In this document: positions 53,522 to 63,706 of the stretch, piece after piece
How the letters are laid out: every line of letters starts with the position of its first letter
Numbering within the stretch: the first letter of the stretch is position 1
Source of the DNA: Neorhizobium alkalisoli
GTDB lineage: Bacteria; Pseudomonadota; Alphaproteobacteria; Rhizobiales; Rhizobiaceae
Direction of reading: 5' to 3'
DNA: 64,000 nt
Assembly: GCF_002968635.1 (NCBI RefSeq)
Contig: NZ_PVBN01000002.1
Location: 496,001-560,000 of the forward strand
Notes under the pieces: model-generated
What the model saw: only the letters and a program-made list of their open reading frames with translations
Told to the model about the DNA's origin: nothing
Database searches by the model: none
Program-made: the position numbers and the translations under genes

Positions 53522-54978
53522 GATCTTAGCTCCTCCAGCGCCTTGCGTACCTCCACGTGATCCGAGAACGGCAGAACAGTGGTGCCGATCGTCTGGCCTT
53601 CTTCATGGCCCTTGCCGGCGACGATCAGGGTATCGCCTGAATGCAGCATCTTCACCGCTTCGCGGATCGCCTGCGACCGGTCGCCGATTTCGATAGCGCC
53701 CGGCGCCGCCGCCATGATCTCCGCGCGGATTACCTCCGGCACCTCGGACCTTGGATTGTCGTCGGTGACGATGACGACGTCGGCAAGCCGCGTCGCCACA
53801 TCGCCCATGATCGGCCGCTTGCCCTTGTCGCGGTCGCCTCCGCAACCGAAGACCACGATGACGCGCCCCGTCGTGAAAGGTCTTACGGAGGTCAGTACAT
53901 TTTCAAGCGCGTCCGGCTTATGCGCGTAGTCGACATAGGCAAGCGCACCGTCCTTCGTCTGACCAAGGAATTCAAGACGCCCGGAGGCGCCGACCAACTT
54001 CTCCAGCGCCGCCATCGCGGCAGATGCCGGCACGCCGGTCGACATGGCGAGACCGGCCGCGACGAGCGCGTTGGCAACCTGGAAATCGCCGGCAAGAGGA
54101 ATGTGGACCTCGAAGATCTCGTCGTGAAAATGCACTTCCGCCACCTGCTTGTGACGGAAATGCTCGACCCGCTTGAGGCACAGATAATCGCCACGTCGGC
54201 CGACGGTACGCACGTCAAGGCTGGACGCTGTCGCGACGCGAATGGCCTCTTCCGACCAGGCGTCGTCCGCAAAGATCACCGCCGGCCCACCCTTCGGCAT
54301 CAGGGTATCGAAAAGCCGCATCTTGGCGGCCATGTAGCTTTCGACCGTCGGATGGTAGTCCATGTGGTCACGGCCAAGATTGGTGAAGGCTGCGGCCGCC
54401 AGGCGCACCCCATCGAGCCGGCTCTGGTCAAGCCCGTGACTGGAGGCTTCCATCGCGGCGTGGGTGACCCCTTCGGCGGCAAGCTCGGCCAGCAGCTCCT
54501 GAAGTTCCACAGGATCCGGTGTGGTCAGAGATCCATAGTCGTTGCGGCTCGGCGACACGACGCCCGTCGTGCCGATCTGTGCTGCGGCATAGCCCGCATG
54601 AGCCCAGATCTGACGCGTGAAGGAGGCGACGGAGGTCTTGCCGGCCGTCCCCGTCACCGCCACCATCGTCGCCGGCTGCGCTCCATAAAATCGAGCCGCT
54701 GCCAGCGCCAGAAGCCTGCGAGGGTTGGAAACGATCAGCACCGGAATACCGGCATCCGCCGGCTGCGCGGCAATAGCGGCAACTGCGCCACGGGCAGCAG
54801 CATCGCCGATATAGCTGGAGCCATCAGCCTTCGTGCCCGCAAGTGCCGCAAACAGCATGCCGGGCTTCACCTTGCGGCTGTCGGAAGTGACGCCAGCTAC
54901 GTCAAGATCGCCCGCCGGGCCGGCCATGAATTCGGCCAGCTCCGGGAAGTCCTGTCCGACAAGGTCTCGCAATTTCAT
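53518..54978 (-). CDS. murE: UDP-MurNAc-L-Ala-D-Glu--meso-diaminopimelate ligase
   Basis: 486 aa from ATG 54978; an open frame to 55068 overlaps ftsI and is not needed. The ATP loop is TGTAGKTS (109-116). The substrate-selecting motif reads DDNPR, the form found in enzymes that add meso-diaminopimelate rather than lysine. It follows ftsI by 58 bases. Confidence 0.97.
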   Translation of the reverse strand: MKLRDLVGQDFPELAEFMAGPAGDLDVAGVTSDSRKVKPGMLFAALAGTKADGSSYIGDAAARGAVAAIAAQPADAGIPVLIVSNPRRLLALAAARFYGAQPATMVAVTGTAGKTSVASFTRQIWAHAGYAAAQIGTTGVVSPSRNDYGSLTTPDPVELQELLAELAAEGVTHAAMEASSHGLDQSRLDGVRLAAAAFTNLGRDHMDYHPTVESYMAAKMRLFDTLMPKGGPAVIFADDAWSEEAIRVATASSLDVRTVGRRGDYLCLKRVEHFRHKQVAEVHFHDEIFEVHIPLAGDFQVANALVAAGLAMSTGVPASAAMAALEKLVGASGRLEFLGQTKDGALAYVDYAHKPDALENVLTSVRPFTTGRVIVVFGCGGDRDKGKRPIMGDVATRLADVVIVTDDNPRSEVPEVIRAEIMAAAPGAIEIGDRSQAIREAVKMLHSGDTLIVAGKGHEEGQTIGTTVLPFSDHVEVRKALEELRS

Positions 54979-55036
54979 CGCTTGAATGTCCCTCTTGAGC
55001 GTTTCCCCACGAATCGTGCCGTCGATTTGTTGTCGC

Positions 55037-56776
55037 TCAATAAGACACAAGCAGGGCAGAACCGTCATTGCCGAATTTCGGCTTTACACCGAGAATGGGT
55101 GCCGCGCGGCTGATGATGTCATGTGCCATGGGAGCCGCCGAGCTGCCTGCCAGTGCCGCGCCGTTGCCCTTATCGGTTTTCGGCTCGTCAATAAAGGTCA
55201 GCACGACATATTCGGGATTGTCGATTGGAAAGGCTGCCAGGAAGGCATTGAAGTTCTTGTCATGGACATAGCGCCCATTGACGACCTTGTCGGCCGTACC
55301 AGTCTTGCCGCCTACATTGAAACCCTCGACACGGGCATTTTTGCCCGAGCCTTTCACCCCGTTCACGTGGAAGAGATAGCGCATGGAGTCGCTGGTCGAC
55401 GGTTTGATGACCTGTTTGGCCACGAGGTCGGCCTGCTCCCGGGTTCGCGGCAGGAAGGTCGGTTGGACGAGCTTCCCGCCATTGATGAGGGCGGCCCCGG
55501 CGACCGCTGTCTGCAACGGGGTCGTGGAGACACCATGACCGAAGGAAATGGTGATCGAGTTGATCTTCTTCCATTCGCGCGGCTGGCTCGGTTGCGCCAC
55601 TTCCGGCAGCTCGGTCTGCATCTTGGTGAGCAGGCCGATCTTGGTCAGAAACGCCTTGTGGCCTTCGATCCCGACGACATCGGCCATTTTCGCCGTACCG
55701 ATGTTCGATGAGTACTGGAAGACTTCGGGAACGGTCAGAAGCCGGCCTTTCCCATGAAAATCCTTGATGGTGAAGCCACCGATGCGGATCGGATAACGCG
55801 CATCGAAACTGTCCGTTATCTTCACTCGGCCGGTATCGAGCGCCATCGCGATCGTGAACGACTTGAAGGTCGATCCCATTTCGAACGTCCCGTTCGACAT
55901 GCGATTCAACCAGCCTTCCTCGGCCCCTTCCGCTGGGTTGTTCGGATCGTAATCGGGCACGGATGCCATCGCGAGGATTTCGCCCGTATGGACGTCCATG
56001 ACCACCGCGCCTGCGCCGATGGCCTGGAATTTCTTTATCGCGGAGACGACAACCTCCCGCACGATCGCTTGAACCCGCAGATCGAGTGAAAGCTTGACCG
56101 GCTCGAGCGGCTGGCTGGAGGTCATGCCGACCGCGGCGAGATCTGCCAGTCCCTGGCTGTCGACGTAGCGTTCCATTCCCGCGACGCCGCGGTTGTCGAT
56201 GTTGACGTGACCGACGACGTGGGCAGCGGTTGAGCCACCTGGATAGAAGCGGCGCTTTTCGGGCCGGAAGCCGATCCCCGGAATTCCGAGAGCCAGAATC
56301 TGGCTCTGCTGCTTCGGCGTCAGTTGGCGGCGCAGCCATTGGAAACGCGAATCGGAGGTTAACTTCGTATATGTCGACTTGACGTCGAGATCGTTGAGCA
56401 CCGTGGAGAGCTTTTCGACGACCTCGTCCGGATCGACGATCTTGTGGGGTTCCGCAAACAGCGAGACGGTGCGGATATCGGTCGCTAGAACCTCGCCGTT
56501 CCGATCGACGAGATCGGGGCGCGACGCCATCAATCGATCGGGCGGCAGGATGCTGGACGTCGTCAAAGGCTCGGCCACGCCGTATTGCACGAGGCGGCCG
56601 CCGATGACGCAATAAAAAACCGTGAAACCAGCGATCAGCAAACCAACCCGATTCTTCGCCTGGGCGGACTTGCGCTTGCGGCTACCCTCGAAGGAGGATC
56701 CTCGGGTGGGGGAGCGGCTGCCCGCGGAAAAGTGCGCGCGGCTCTTCAGGACCATAATGCGGGACAGGAAAGACAT
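55037..56776 (-). CDS. ftsI: Septal transpeptidase FtsI (PBP3)
   Basis: 579 aa. One N-terminal transmembrane helix (about residues 43-62), a pedestal domain, then the penicillin-binding transpeptidase with S302 in STFK, SSN in YSSNIGTAK, and KTGTADK. It crosslinks septal murein and works with FtsW. Its ATG overlaps the ftsL stop by one base; a second ATG eight codons in is possible. Confidence 0.97.
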   Translation of the reverse strand: MSFLSRIMVLKSRAHFSAGSRSPTRGSSFEGSRKRKSAQAKNRVGLLIAGFTVFYCVIGGRLVQYGVAEPLTTSSILPPDRLMASRPDLVDRNGEVLATDIRTVSLFAEPHKIVDPDEVVEKLSTVLNDLDVKSTYTKLTSDSRFQWLRRQLTPKQQSQILALGIPGIGFRPEKRRFYPGGSTAAHVVGHVNIDNRGVAGMERYVDSQGLADLAAVGMTSSQPLEPVKLSLDLRVQAIVREVVVSAIKKFQAIGAGAVVMDVHTGEILAMASVPDYDPNNPAEGAEEGWLNRMSNGTFEMGSTFKSFTIAMALDTGRVKITDSFDARYPIRIGGFTIKDFHGKGRLLTVPEVFQYSSNIGTAKMADVVGIEGHKAFLTKIGLLTKMQTELPEVAQPSQPREWKKINSITISFGHGVSTTPLQTAVAGAALINGGKLVQPTFLPRTREQADLVAKQVIKPSTSDSMRYLFHVNGVKGSGKNARVEGFNVGGKTGTADKVVNGRYVHDKNFNAFLAAFPIDNPEYVVLTFIDEPKTDKGNGAALAGSSAAPMAHDIISRAAPILGVKPKFGNDGSALLVSY

Positions 56777-57243
56777 CAGCGTTTCACCGATCCGGTAGAG
56801 ATGACTTCAATGGAGCCGCGCCCGCGCGGGGTGGGTACGGGAATTTTCGAGCTGGGTTTTGCCTTGGCGGCTTCGACGCCCTTGAGAGCCGCGGCGACTT
56901 CGCTGCTCTTGCCGGCGATGATCTCTTCGATCGTCGTCTCCGGCTGCGGAAGCTGCGCCTTCAGCATCGGCAGCTCGTTGGGCATGGCGAGCTGGGTCGG
57001 CACCGTCGGGGTCAATTGAAGCTCGGAATTATAGACATTGATCAGCCGGTGCAGACGGTTCGGCTGCGTCAGCAGCGCCCAGTCCGCCTTCAGGAGATCT
57101 ATCGTGTCCTTCTCCAGCTTGATTTCCGCCTCGAGCCGGCGGACTTCGGCAAGCTTCTCGTCGGCGCGATGCTTGATCGTATACGTGACGACCGCGGTTG
57201 CCGTCATGACGCCGATCAGTACCAGATCGAAGCTACGCAGCAT
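56776..57243 (-). CDS. ftsL: Cell division protein FtsL
   Basis: 155 aa bitopic protein. A transmembrane helix (about residues 5-23) is followed by a short coiled coil (RADEKLAEVRRLEAEIKLEKDTIDLL region) and the FtsL motif LLTQPNRLHRL. A longer-than-usual Pro/Lys tail ends the protein. Sequence is weakly conserved, so identity rests on position between rsmH and ftsI and on architecture. It begins three bases after the rsmH stop. Confidence 0.88.
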   Translation of the reverse strand: MLRSFDLVLIGVMTATAVVTYTIKHRADEKLAEVRRLEAEIKLEKDTIDLLKADWALLTQPNRLHRLINVYNSELQLTPTVPTQLAMPNELPMLKAQLPQPETTIEEIIAGKSSEVAAALKGVEAAKAKPSSKIPVPTPRGRGSIEVISTGSVKR

Positions 57244-57246
57244 GTT

Positions 57247-58272
57247 TCAGGCTCCCATCTTTGCAAGGCTGGCGAGGTCGGGCAGATCGAAAATGGAAAG
57301 GTCTGCCGCCCGTGGCGGGGCGGCGGAACGAATACCGGCGCGCAGCTTTGCCGAGCGGGCACGCGGATTGGCTTCCGCCTCCTCGTCGCTCGCGGTGATC
57401 ATGGACTTTCCGACAGGCTCGAATATCGCAGGCTTCGCTTCGACCATCGGCAGATGGCGCGAACCTGAAGCCTTGCCGGAGCGGTCAGAGAAGAACTGCT
57501 TGACGATCCTGTCTTCGAGCGAATGAAAGGTGACGACAACGAGACGGCCACCCGGCTTCAGAGCGCGTTCGGCGGCGAAAAGCGCCTGGGCAAGCTCGCC
57601 CAACTCGTCATTGACGAAGATGCGCAACGCTTGAAAAACCCGCGTAGCCGGGTGAATCTTGTCCTTGGCCTTGCGCGGATTGACGCTCTCGATGAGATTT
57701 GCCAGATCCCGCGTCGTCGCGAATGGCTCCGAAGCACGACGCTTTTCGATGGCCCGAGCGATACGGCCGGCCTGCTTCTCTTCACCGAGGAAACCGAAGA
57801 TACGGATCAGATCGCTGACCTTGGCACGATTGACGACATCGGCCGCGGACACGCCCTCCGCCGACATGCGCATGTCGAGCGGGCCGTTTTTCTGAAACGA
57901 GAAGCCACGCTCCGCCTCATCGATCTGCATCGAGGACACGCCGATATCGAGCACGACACCATCGAGGCCCTCTTCGGGCGCATGATCGGCAAGATGGGAG
58001 AATTGTGAATGGATAAGCGTGAGACGCCCCTTGTGAGCATCGGCCAGCTTCTGCCCGGCAGCGATCGCCGTCGGATCGCGATCGAGCGCGATCACTTCCG
58101 CACCGGCAGCAAGCAGGGCGGATGAATATCCACCCGCCCCGAATGTGCCATCAAGAATGACCTTGCCGGCTTGAGGCTCGAGCGCCTCGACAACCTCTTC
58201 AAGGAGGACTGGAATGTGACGAACCAGTCCGCCTTCGGCCCCGGTTTCTCCGCTGCCAGAATTCGCCGCCAT
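57247..58272 (-). CDS. rsmH: 16S rRNA (cytosine1402-N4)-methyltransferase
   Basis: 341 aa from the ATG at 58272; the frame is open much further upstream across mraZ but that part is not coding. Motifs: [10 protein letters not shown] at the start, [15 protein letters not shown] (SAM site), [21 protein letters not shown] and late [16 protein letters not shown]. It methylates the ribosomal P site. Older name mraW. The gene lies 14 bases after mraZ. Confidence 0.96.
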   Translation of the reverse strand: MAANSGSGETGAEGGLVRHIPVLLEEVVEALEPQAGKVILDGTFGAGGYSSALLAAGAEVIALDRDPTAIAAGQKLADAHKGRLTLIHSQFSHLADHAPEEGLDGVVLDIGVSSMQIDEAERGFSFQKNGPLDMRMSAEGVSAADVVNRAKVSDLIRIFGFLGEEKQAGRIARAIEKRRASEPFATTRDLANLIESVNPRKAKDKIHPATRVFQALRIFVNDELGELAQALFAAERALKPGGRLVVVTFHSLEDRIVKQFFSDRSGKASGSRHLPMVEAKPAIFEPVGKSMITASDEEAEANPRARSAKLRAGIRSAAPPRAADLSIFDLPDLASLAKMGA

Positions 58273-58286
58273 TCCGCACCTCTGCT

Positions 58287-58721
58287 CTACACAGGGCGCG
58301 AACCGAAGCGCCCCTCTCTCGCCGCCGCCTGCGCCTCGTGAAACGCCTGCGGCCGCCAAAGCTGAAAATGATCCGAGCGCCCAACGAAGGTCACTTCCGA
58401 GCTGATTCCCGTGAAGTCCCGGATGAAATCCGTGACCATCAGCCGGCCCTCCGCATCGAGCCTCATGAAGACACCGCCACCATGCACAAGCAGCGACATC
58501 CTGTTGGCTTCCGGCGAGAACGGATCGACCGAGGCGATCTGCTTTTCGTATCGATCGAGCAGATCCGGACCCCCTACGCTGATCGCCGGATAGATGAAAT
58601 CCTGAAGACAATAAAGCTCCTGGACCCCACATTCCAAAAGAACCGCGCGAAAACTCGCCGGAACGGAAACCCGCCCCTTCGCATCGATCCTGTTCGTCGC
58701 ATTTGAAAGGAAGCGACTCAC
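58287..58721 (-). CDS. mraZ: Transcriptional regulator MraZ
   Basis: 144 aa from a GTG at 58721 (or the adjacent GTG at 58724). The first residues then read [20 protein letters not shown], the expected MraZ beginning; the longer open frame to 58802 adds unrelated residues. Two SpoVT/AbrB-like halves are visible ([13 protein letters not shown] and [13 protein letters not shown]). MraZ represses the division cluster by binding TGGGN repeats at its own promoter. Such an array lies about 165 bases upstream. Confidence 0.93.
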   Translation of the reverse strand: MSRFLSNATNRIDAKGRVSVPASFRAVLLECGVQELYCLQDFIYPAISVGGPDLLDRYEKQIASVDPFSPEANRMSLLVHGGGVFMRLDAEGRLMVTDFIRDFTGISSEVTFVGRSDHFQLWRPQAFHEAQAAAREGRFGSRPV

Positions 58722-58885
58722 CACGCCGAACACCCGCTCCCTTGCAATCGAAGACGGATACCCGCCCGCCACAACGCACCGCCCCAGACAAAGCTTCGCC
58801 ATCCGGATGAACGGAAATCCGCCCGGCCGACCGACCGAAACTTTGGGATTGGCGGGCGCTCATACGCCCTTGTGCAGTGCGATTT

Positions 58886-58920
58886 TGGGATACCATGGGA
58901 CCATATGGGCGTCAATGGGA
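58886..58920 (-). promoter_or_regulatory. MraZ box array over a probable mraZ promoter
   Basis: TGGGA, TGGGA, TGGGC, TGGGA start at 58886, 58896, 58906 and 58916 on the plus strand, exactly 10 bp apart with 5-base spacers, the pattern described for MraZ operators. Read in the direction of the genes, TTGACG (58915-58910) with a 17-base gap to TATCCC (58892-58887) could be the promoter, so the boxes would overlap both elements. Confidence 0.8.
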
Positions 58921-58970
58921 GAGGCCCCGCTAGCCGCTCCCAAACATGATTTATTTATAAGCTGTTAAGT

Positions 58971-58985
58971 TTAACAAAGGGTTAT
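58971..58985 (-). promoter_or_regulatory. Imperfect CtrA-type site upstream of the mraZ promoter
   Basis: The minus strand reads ATAA, seven bases, TTAA: one base off the TTAA-N7-TTAA consensus, about 55 bases upstream of the candidate -35. Surroundings are AT-rich (58948-58985), so chance occurrence is possible. Confidence 0.25.
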
Positions 58986-59162
58986 TGGGGCAAGCGGAGA
59001 AACCGGCTCCACCGACAAGCGCAAGTGGGATTTCCACAGCCCCTAACGATCTGGAGGCAAAGGAAAATTCGAAGGCACTTACATGCGCATCACCATCGGC
59101 GGCGCACCCCATATACGCCCTCATGGGGCGACACCCCCGAATCCATCTCACTCAATGCGGGA
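58986..59162. other. Spacer between mraZ control region and rnpB
   Basis: No gene or strong terminator seen. Short open frames here lack ribosome sites. A weak 5-bp hairpin near 59118-59132 has no T-run. Processing or termination of rnpB must occur here or within the next bases. Confidence 0.5.
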
Positions 59163-59600
59163 AATTGCCAGTTGGCCTGTAAGCCGGGTTCTGTATGGCC
59201 CCGGTGCGAGCACCGGAACGTGGCAGCCATTCATCTGGGACGATGTTTGCACATCGCCTCACGCAACCCACCCGGATGACTGGCCCGGAAACAGGCTGTA
59301 GCCTCGCTTTCGCGAAGCTCGCGTCATCCCTATTCGGTCTTGCTCCCGGTGGGGTTTACCATGCCGCCGCTGTTACCAGAGGCGCGGTGGGCTCTTACCC
59401 CACCCTTTCACCCTTACCCCGCCATCTCAGCCGCCCGTCGTGGCAGTTGAAAAAGCGGGGCGGTTTCCTTTCTGTGGCACTTTCCCTAGGGTCGCCCCCG
59501 CCGGACGTTATCCGGCACCGTGTTTCCGTGGAGCCCGGACTTTCCTCACCTTATCGCCTTTCGGCATTGATAAAGCGCGGCTGCCCGGCCAACTGGCAAG
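59163..59600 (-). ncRNA. rnpB: RNase P RNA (class A)
   Basis: The minus strand shows the universal core: GAGGAAAGTCCGGGCTCC near the 5' end (59547-59530), GGGTAAGGGTGAAAGGGTGG in the middle, and ACAGAACCCGGCTTA at the 3' end. The ends pair as helix P1: 59597-59587 with 59177-59167, 11 bp. About 430 nt, normal for alphaproteobacteria. It is the catalytic subunit that removes 5' leaders from tRNA precursors. Confidence 0.96.
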
Positions 59601-59636
59601 CGGTCCATAACCGAGATAGGCATCGAATACCAGAGT

Positions 59637-60827
59637 TTAGAGGTAGCTTGCTGCGAAATCCGTCGGATAGCTTTCGTCGATGATCCGACCATGGAAGATG
59701 AGTTCTGCGCCAAGCCGTCCGATTTCATCCGAACTCTTGGCGGCAGCCCCGCATCCGCCGCTCAAGATCCCGATCCGATCCGATTCCGTCATGGCGATCG
59801 CGGGATAGCCCGTCGGAGTAAATGAGGTAACGCAGGCGGCTCTCGACGTTCGGGAAGTATCGAGCGACGGCATCAGTCGGCGAATGACCTCGGTCAAATG
59901 CGCATGGGTGCTCTCGCGGCCTCCGGAACGAAACCAAGCCCGGACTTCCGGCTCGGTCGGCAACAGCAGATCATCCGGATCACCGCCGATTTTCAAATAG
60001 AACTTGCCGTCGGGATAGCGTACCGGCGGCAGAAGATAGATGCCGTCCTCGGCCTCGTCCCATTTCCAGATCAGCGACGGAACCTTGCCCAGCACATCCA
60101 GGGCTGCTTCATCGATCTCGTAAAAAGCAACGGTTCGGGCATAGACGTTTAGGTGAAGACGTCGTGGCAACAGATTCTCGTTTATGGAAAATCCGCCGGC
60201 AGCAACGAGCACCTTGTCGCCCAGATAGCTGTTGCCTTCGGCCGTCGTTACCGTCACGGCATCGCCCGCCTGTCGGATGGAGGAAACCGTTTCAGGGATG
60301 ATTGCGGCCCCCTGTCGTTCCGCAAGCAGAGCCTGGGCTTTGACCAGACGGCGCGGGTTCACGTAACCCGCATTTTGCGGCTCCCAAACGCCCTCGCTGC
60401 CGGGAGGAAAGGAAAAAAACGGAAAACGGTCGCCGAGATCGGCATCGCCGGCTATTTCGGTTGCAACACCGAGTTTTCCTGCCGCATCGATGACCCTGGC
60501 AACATAGGATGGACCGCCGGCGCGGGCGGGGCCAACAATCAAGCAGCCGCATTCGGAATAGAAGTCGGTCCCGCTCTCTTCGGCGATTTCGCCGTACCGG
60601 GCAATGGAACGGTTGGCGAGGCGTGCCCAGACCGGATCGGAATCGATCGTCCTGGTAATACGCGCCTCGTCGTAGTGGCTGGCGAAGACGCCCTCATGGC
60701 GCCCATAGTCCGCCGGCTCACCCGGGCCGATCAGCGCGACGCCATCGGTCCATTTCGAAAGGTAACGAGCTGCCGCAGCGCCCATCATGCCTTTCCCGAT
60801 AACAATATACTTAAACCGCCCCGACAT
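59637..60827 (-). CDS. FAD-dependent oxidoreductase (DAO/sarcosine oxidase-like)
   Basis: 396 aa. The N-terminal FAD loop is YIVIGKGMMGAAAARYLS, a slightly unusual GKGMMG in place of GAGxxG. The centre has DKVLVAAGGFSIN, and the end shows LSGGCGAAAKSSDEIGRLGAELI. The architecture fits the DAO family (sarcosine oxidase, N-methyltryptophan oxidase); the residue covalently binding FAD could not be recognised, so the substrate is open. It is transcribed towards rnpB, 37 bases away. Confidence 0.85.
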   Translation of the reverse strand: MSGRFKYIVIGKGMMGAAAARYLSKWTDGVALIGPGEPADYGRHEGVFASHYDEARITRTIDSDPVWARLANRSIARYGEIAEESGTDFYSECGCLIVGPARAGGPSYVARVIDAAGKLGVATEIAGDADLGDRFPFFSFPPGSEGVWEPQNAGYVNPRRLVKAQALLAERQGAAIIPETVSSIRQAGDAVTVTTAEGNSYLGDKVLVAAGGFSINENLLPRRLHLNVYARTVAFYEIDEAALDVLGKVPSLIWKWDEAEDGIYLLPPVRYPDGKFYLKIGGDPDDLLLPTEPEVRAWFRSGGRESTHAHLTEVIRRLMPSLDTSRTSRAACVTSFTPTGYPAIAMTESDRIGILSGGCGAAAKSSDEIGRLGAELIFHGRIIDESYPTDFAASYL

Positions 60828-60894
60828 GTTCTGCCCTTTCGATTCCTTCAGCTGAAATGCCTGTTCCCAAAGGCACTTCTAGCCGTTTCCGGAA

Positions 60895-61539
60895 TCAAAA
60901 TACCAGAGGTGTCGTCGTCCGGATGAGGTTCGACGCGAAATCAAATTCCGCAGTGTCGGCTATCTGCGGCTGTCTGACCGGCTGCTTGGTGGCATCGATG
61001 ACCGCGAGCACTTTATCGCAGTAGCGCTTGGAGACGGGGTTCATGCGTTTGGCGGCATGACCTGCATTGTATTTCAGGATCGTCCCGCAGACCTTGCCGC
61101 CGCCGCGCTCATGCGCTCCGGAAAGATATTTCATTCCATAGCGGATGTTCGTCTCGGGATCGTAAAGACCATAATTCGGTCCTTTGTAGCCCATCAACCT
61201 CGCCGTTGCGGGCTTGATCTGCATGAGGCCGATCTCGCCGGCCTTGCCCTTTACGGTCGGGCGGAAATTGCTTTCGATCTGGACCACCGCATTGGCCAAT
61301 TCGACTGGAACACCGTACTCGGTTGCATATTTCTCGATGATTTTCGAGTAATGAAGCTGCCGAATGAGACGCTTTGCGACGTCGGTAGGCGCGGCAAAGC
61401 CCGTCTCGCGTGTTTCCCAGGGAATGATGAGCGGTTTGGTGTAGACGGTAGCCTTCTCGGCGTCTTCAGCGCGCACGAATTCGGATCCCGCGACGACCAT
61501 GGCAAGGCCCGCCGCGGCTATAACAGCCAGTTTTTTCAT
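60895..61539 (-). CDS. Soluble lytic murein transglycosylase (SLT domain)
   Basis: 214 aa from ATG 61539 with a signal peptide (cut near FVRA-ED). The SLT domain has catalytic E89 in VVQIESNF, then GEIGLMQIKPATA and ILKYNAGHAAKRMNP. It cleaves the glycan chain of murein to anhydro-muropeptides in the periplasm. The last 25 residues are unrelated to SLT. It follows the amidase gene after 228 bases that hold no other gene. Confidence 0.93.
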   Translation of the reverse strand: MKKLAVIAAAGLAMVVAGSEFVRAEDAEKATVYTKPLIIPWETRETGFAAPTDVAKRLIRQLHYSKIIEKYATEYGVPVELANAVVQIESNFRPTVKGKAGEIGLMQIKPATARLMGYKGPNYGLYDPETNIRYGMKYLSGAHERGGGKVCGTILKYNAGHAAKRMNPVSKRYCDKVLAVIDATKQPVRQPQIADTAEFDFASNLIRTTTPLVF

Positions 61540-61767
61540 TCCGTTAGTTTCTCTCCGGACTAATAGGCTCGCCGGCGTCAATACGCAGACACCCCCTCAC
61601 CGCGTCGCCGGATAGACGGCGCGGCGCTTCACGATGACCTATCGTTTATCTCTGCAACCCCCGTCCAACATGGTGGCTGCGTTAGCCCGTCCTTTAGAAA
61701 GACCTAATGAGGAAATGATGTGGCGGCGCAATATTTTTGCTTAAACCGGTCATTTGAGATCCAATCA

Positions 61768-62541
61768 TCACCCCTGCGGGCGACGATATTTCGGCAATGA
61801 CGTCAGCAGCCGATGCAAGGTATCGATCGTTGAAAAATCAGCAATACCATCAACGAGCTGGGGTCTGAAATGTCGTTGGAACGCTTCCACGACGCCTTTC
61901 GTCCGATCACAAAAGTGTCCTGTAATTTCAATAGCATATCCATATAGGGAGAGCATGGATTGGAGAGCTTCGACCGGTTGACCGCTCTCTCCATGCTGAA
62001 AGAAACGCCCGCCGCTGATTTGCGTCGGATCGATCCAGTGACCCACTCCGTCAATATGCAATTTTTCCCAGGGAAAATTTTCCCCCGGATCGACCTTGCG
62101 GATCGGGGCTACGTCCGAGTGACCGAGCACCCTTTCGGGCGGAATGCTCCACCTTTCGCCACAATTGAGACACAAATCGGCGACCGATTTGATTTGTGCG
62201 GCCGGAAAGTCCGGAAGCCCGCCCGGATGTCCGGGATTGGCGATCTCTATTCCGATTGAACAGGAGTTGATGTCGCTTTCGCCCGCCCAGGAGCTCTTGC
62301 CGGCGTGCCAGGCACGCCGCCCTTCCGCTACGAGCTGGACGATCCGCCCGTCCTCATGGACGAAATAATGGCTGGAAACCTGGCTCTCGTCGCTGCAGAG
62401 CCAGGAAAGCGCCTGATCGGCGCCGGGCATTCCCGTGTAATGCAGGACGATCATATCGGGCTTGCGCCCGTTTGAGCGCTCGCCGTGATTGGGAGAAGGT
62501 TCCACCGAAGCGCCGGGATAATCGGCGACAAAAACCGTCAT
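61768..62541 (-). CDS. N-acetylmuramoyl-L-alanine amidase (AmpD-like) with peptidoglycan-binding domain
   Basis: 257 aa, no signal peptide, so a cytosolic recycling role like AmpD is likely. The zinc ligands are H34 (LHYTGM), a His in the middle region and the one in VLGHSDVAP. SIGIEIANPGH is typical of Amidase_2. Residues about 175-257 resemble the PG_binding_1 domain (VEALQSMLSLYGY), as in AmiD/AmpD-like enzymes of rhizobia. Its ATG overlaps the DjiA-like gene stop by four bases. Confidence 0.93.
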   Translation of the reverse strand: MTVFVADYPGASVEPSPNHGERSNGRKPDMIVLHYTGMPGADQALSWLCSDESQVSSHYFVHEDGRIVQLVAEGRRAWHAGKSSWAGESDINSCSIGIEIANPGHPGGLPDFPAAQIKSVADLCLNCGERWSIPPERVLGHSDVAPIRKVDPGENFPWEKLHIDGVGHWIDPTQISGGRFFQHGESGQPVEALQSMLSLYGYAIEITGHFCDRTKGVVEAFQRHFRPQLVDGIADFSTIDTLHRLLTSLPKYRRPQG

Positions 62542-63281
62542 GCAGCGCGGCGCTCTTTCGAAATCGCGGCGTAAGCGGCATTCAAGGCAGCCATGCGTTC
62601 GTTGGCCGCAGTATGGAGGGCGACAGGGACGCCGCGTGCAATAAGCCGATCGGGGTGATGTTCGGAAACCAGCAATCGGTACTGCTTGCGGATCTTCGAG
62701 AAATCGTCCTGCGGCGAAACGCCCAGCACAAGATAGGGATCCGCCCCATCGAGATGCACGTGACGCGCCATGATGCGGCGGAAATGCGCCTCGTTGATAT
62801 GGAAAATATCGGCGATGCGTCCGAGGAAGACCAGTTCGTCCTCGTGCACGAGACCGTCCGCCTTGGCGATGTGGAAGAGGCCATCGACCACGTTTTCCAG
62901 CATCGGGCAGTTGTCGCCGGCTCCGGGACTGCAGAGACCCGCAAGCTTCAGCGCATAGGCTTCGTAACCGGCGACGTCCTGGCGCGCGAGGTTATAAAGG
63001 CGTGCTACGTTACGTGCCTCTTCATCGGGAAAATCGAAGATCTGCTGAAAAGCCTTCACCTCGGCTTCGCTCACGATCCCGTCGGCCTTTGCCATCTTGG
63101 CAGAGAGAGCAATGATCGCCACCGAGAAGGAAACCTGCCGGCGGGTTTCCGGATCGCCCTCAAAAACCGTCCGGACGGCCTCCAACATGCGGCCCAGCAC
63201 ACCGCCAGCCGCGTCGCCGATAGCGCCGAGGAGCCGTTCCCAGAGGGAGGAAATTTGGAGGCAGGCAAAATCAAATATCAT
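62538..63281 (-). CDS. TerB/J-domain protein (DjiA-like co-chaperone)
   Basis: 247 aa. A TerB-like helical domain (about 45-165, with MAKADGIVSEAEV and KADGLVHEDEL, the two acidic DG repeats) precedes a C-terminal J domain (about 180-243) with HPD in SEHHPDRL. This is the layout of DjlA/DjiA co-chaperones that stimulate DnaK, but no membrane anchor is seen. The start at 63281 has a poor ribosome site; no better one exists downstream. It is translated just ahead of the amidase. Confidence 0.88.
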   Translation of the reverse strand: MIFDFACLQISSLWERLLGAIGDAAGGVLGRMLEAVRTVFEGDPETRRQVSFSVAIIALSAKMAKADGIVSEAEVKAFQQIFDFPDEEARNVARLYNLARQDVAGYEAYALKLAGLCSPGAGDNCPMLENVVDGLFHIAKADGLVHEDELVFLGRIADIFHINEAHFRRIMARHVHLDGADPYLVLGVSPQDDFSKIRKQYRLLVSEHHPDRLIARGVPVALHTAANERMAALNAAYAAISKERRAA

Positions 63282-63706
63282 TGCCCCAATGGACCAGATT
63301 ATCCCAATGATTGCAAGGCAGCGGGCGGTCCATCTCAGATTAAACTATGTTCATGTTTTCCGAACAATCACCGCCGTTCACGGCCGCTTTACCCGGTCCG
63401 CGAAGCCACCGGCGGCGTCGAGAGACCGTGATCGTAAGGGTGGTTTTCGGAGATCTTCATCGGGCAACAGCCTGTGTCGCGCCGGTCCAGATGTTGCCGA
63501 CTTTCGCTAAGTTTCGCTTTTCCACAGCCGTGCCGACGCGGTAATCGGAGTTGAAACGATTATATCGCGGCTTGCCGTCCCCTTCCCGGTCTATTCGGAC
63601 GAAAGGCCGGATTTTCTTGAGAAATTCACTTTACAGGTGGCCATCTCTGTCGCATCCATTCGGGCGGTTTTGAACTGTACGCGACTGTACGCGTCAAGGA
63701 GGATCG
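63282..63706. other. Intergenic region upstream of pfp and the DjiA-like gene
   Basis: About 425 bases with no convincing gene, terminator or known RNA on either strand. Only a 10-bp tandem repeat near its end stands out. It must contain the divergent promoters of the DjiA-like operon and pfp, which I could not place. Confidence 0.5.
63674..63693 (+). repeat. Perfect 10-bp tandem repeat before pfp
   Basis: ACTGTACGCG is repeated twice without a gap, ending three bases before the AAGGAGG ribosome site (63696-63702). It could be an operator or a chance duplication. Confidence 0.6.

Noticed and set aside
53641..55113. 490-codon open frame antisense to murE
   Set aside because: Shadow frame; murE carries full catalytic motifs on the other strand.
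59195..59683. 162-codon open frame on the plus strand
   Set aside because: It lies on the complement of the RNase P RNA gene, whose conserved core and P1 helix explain the sequence.
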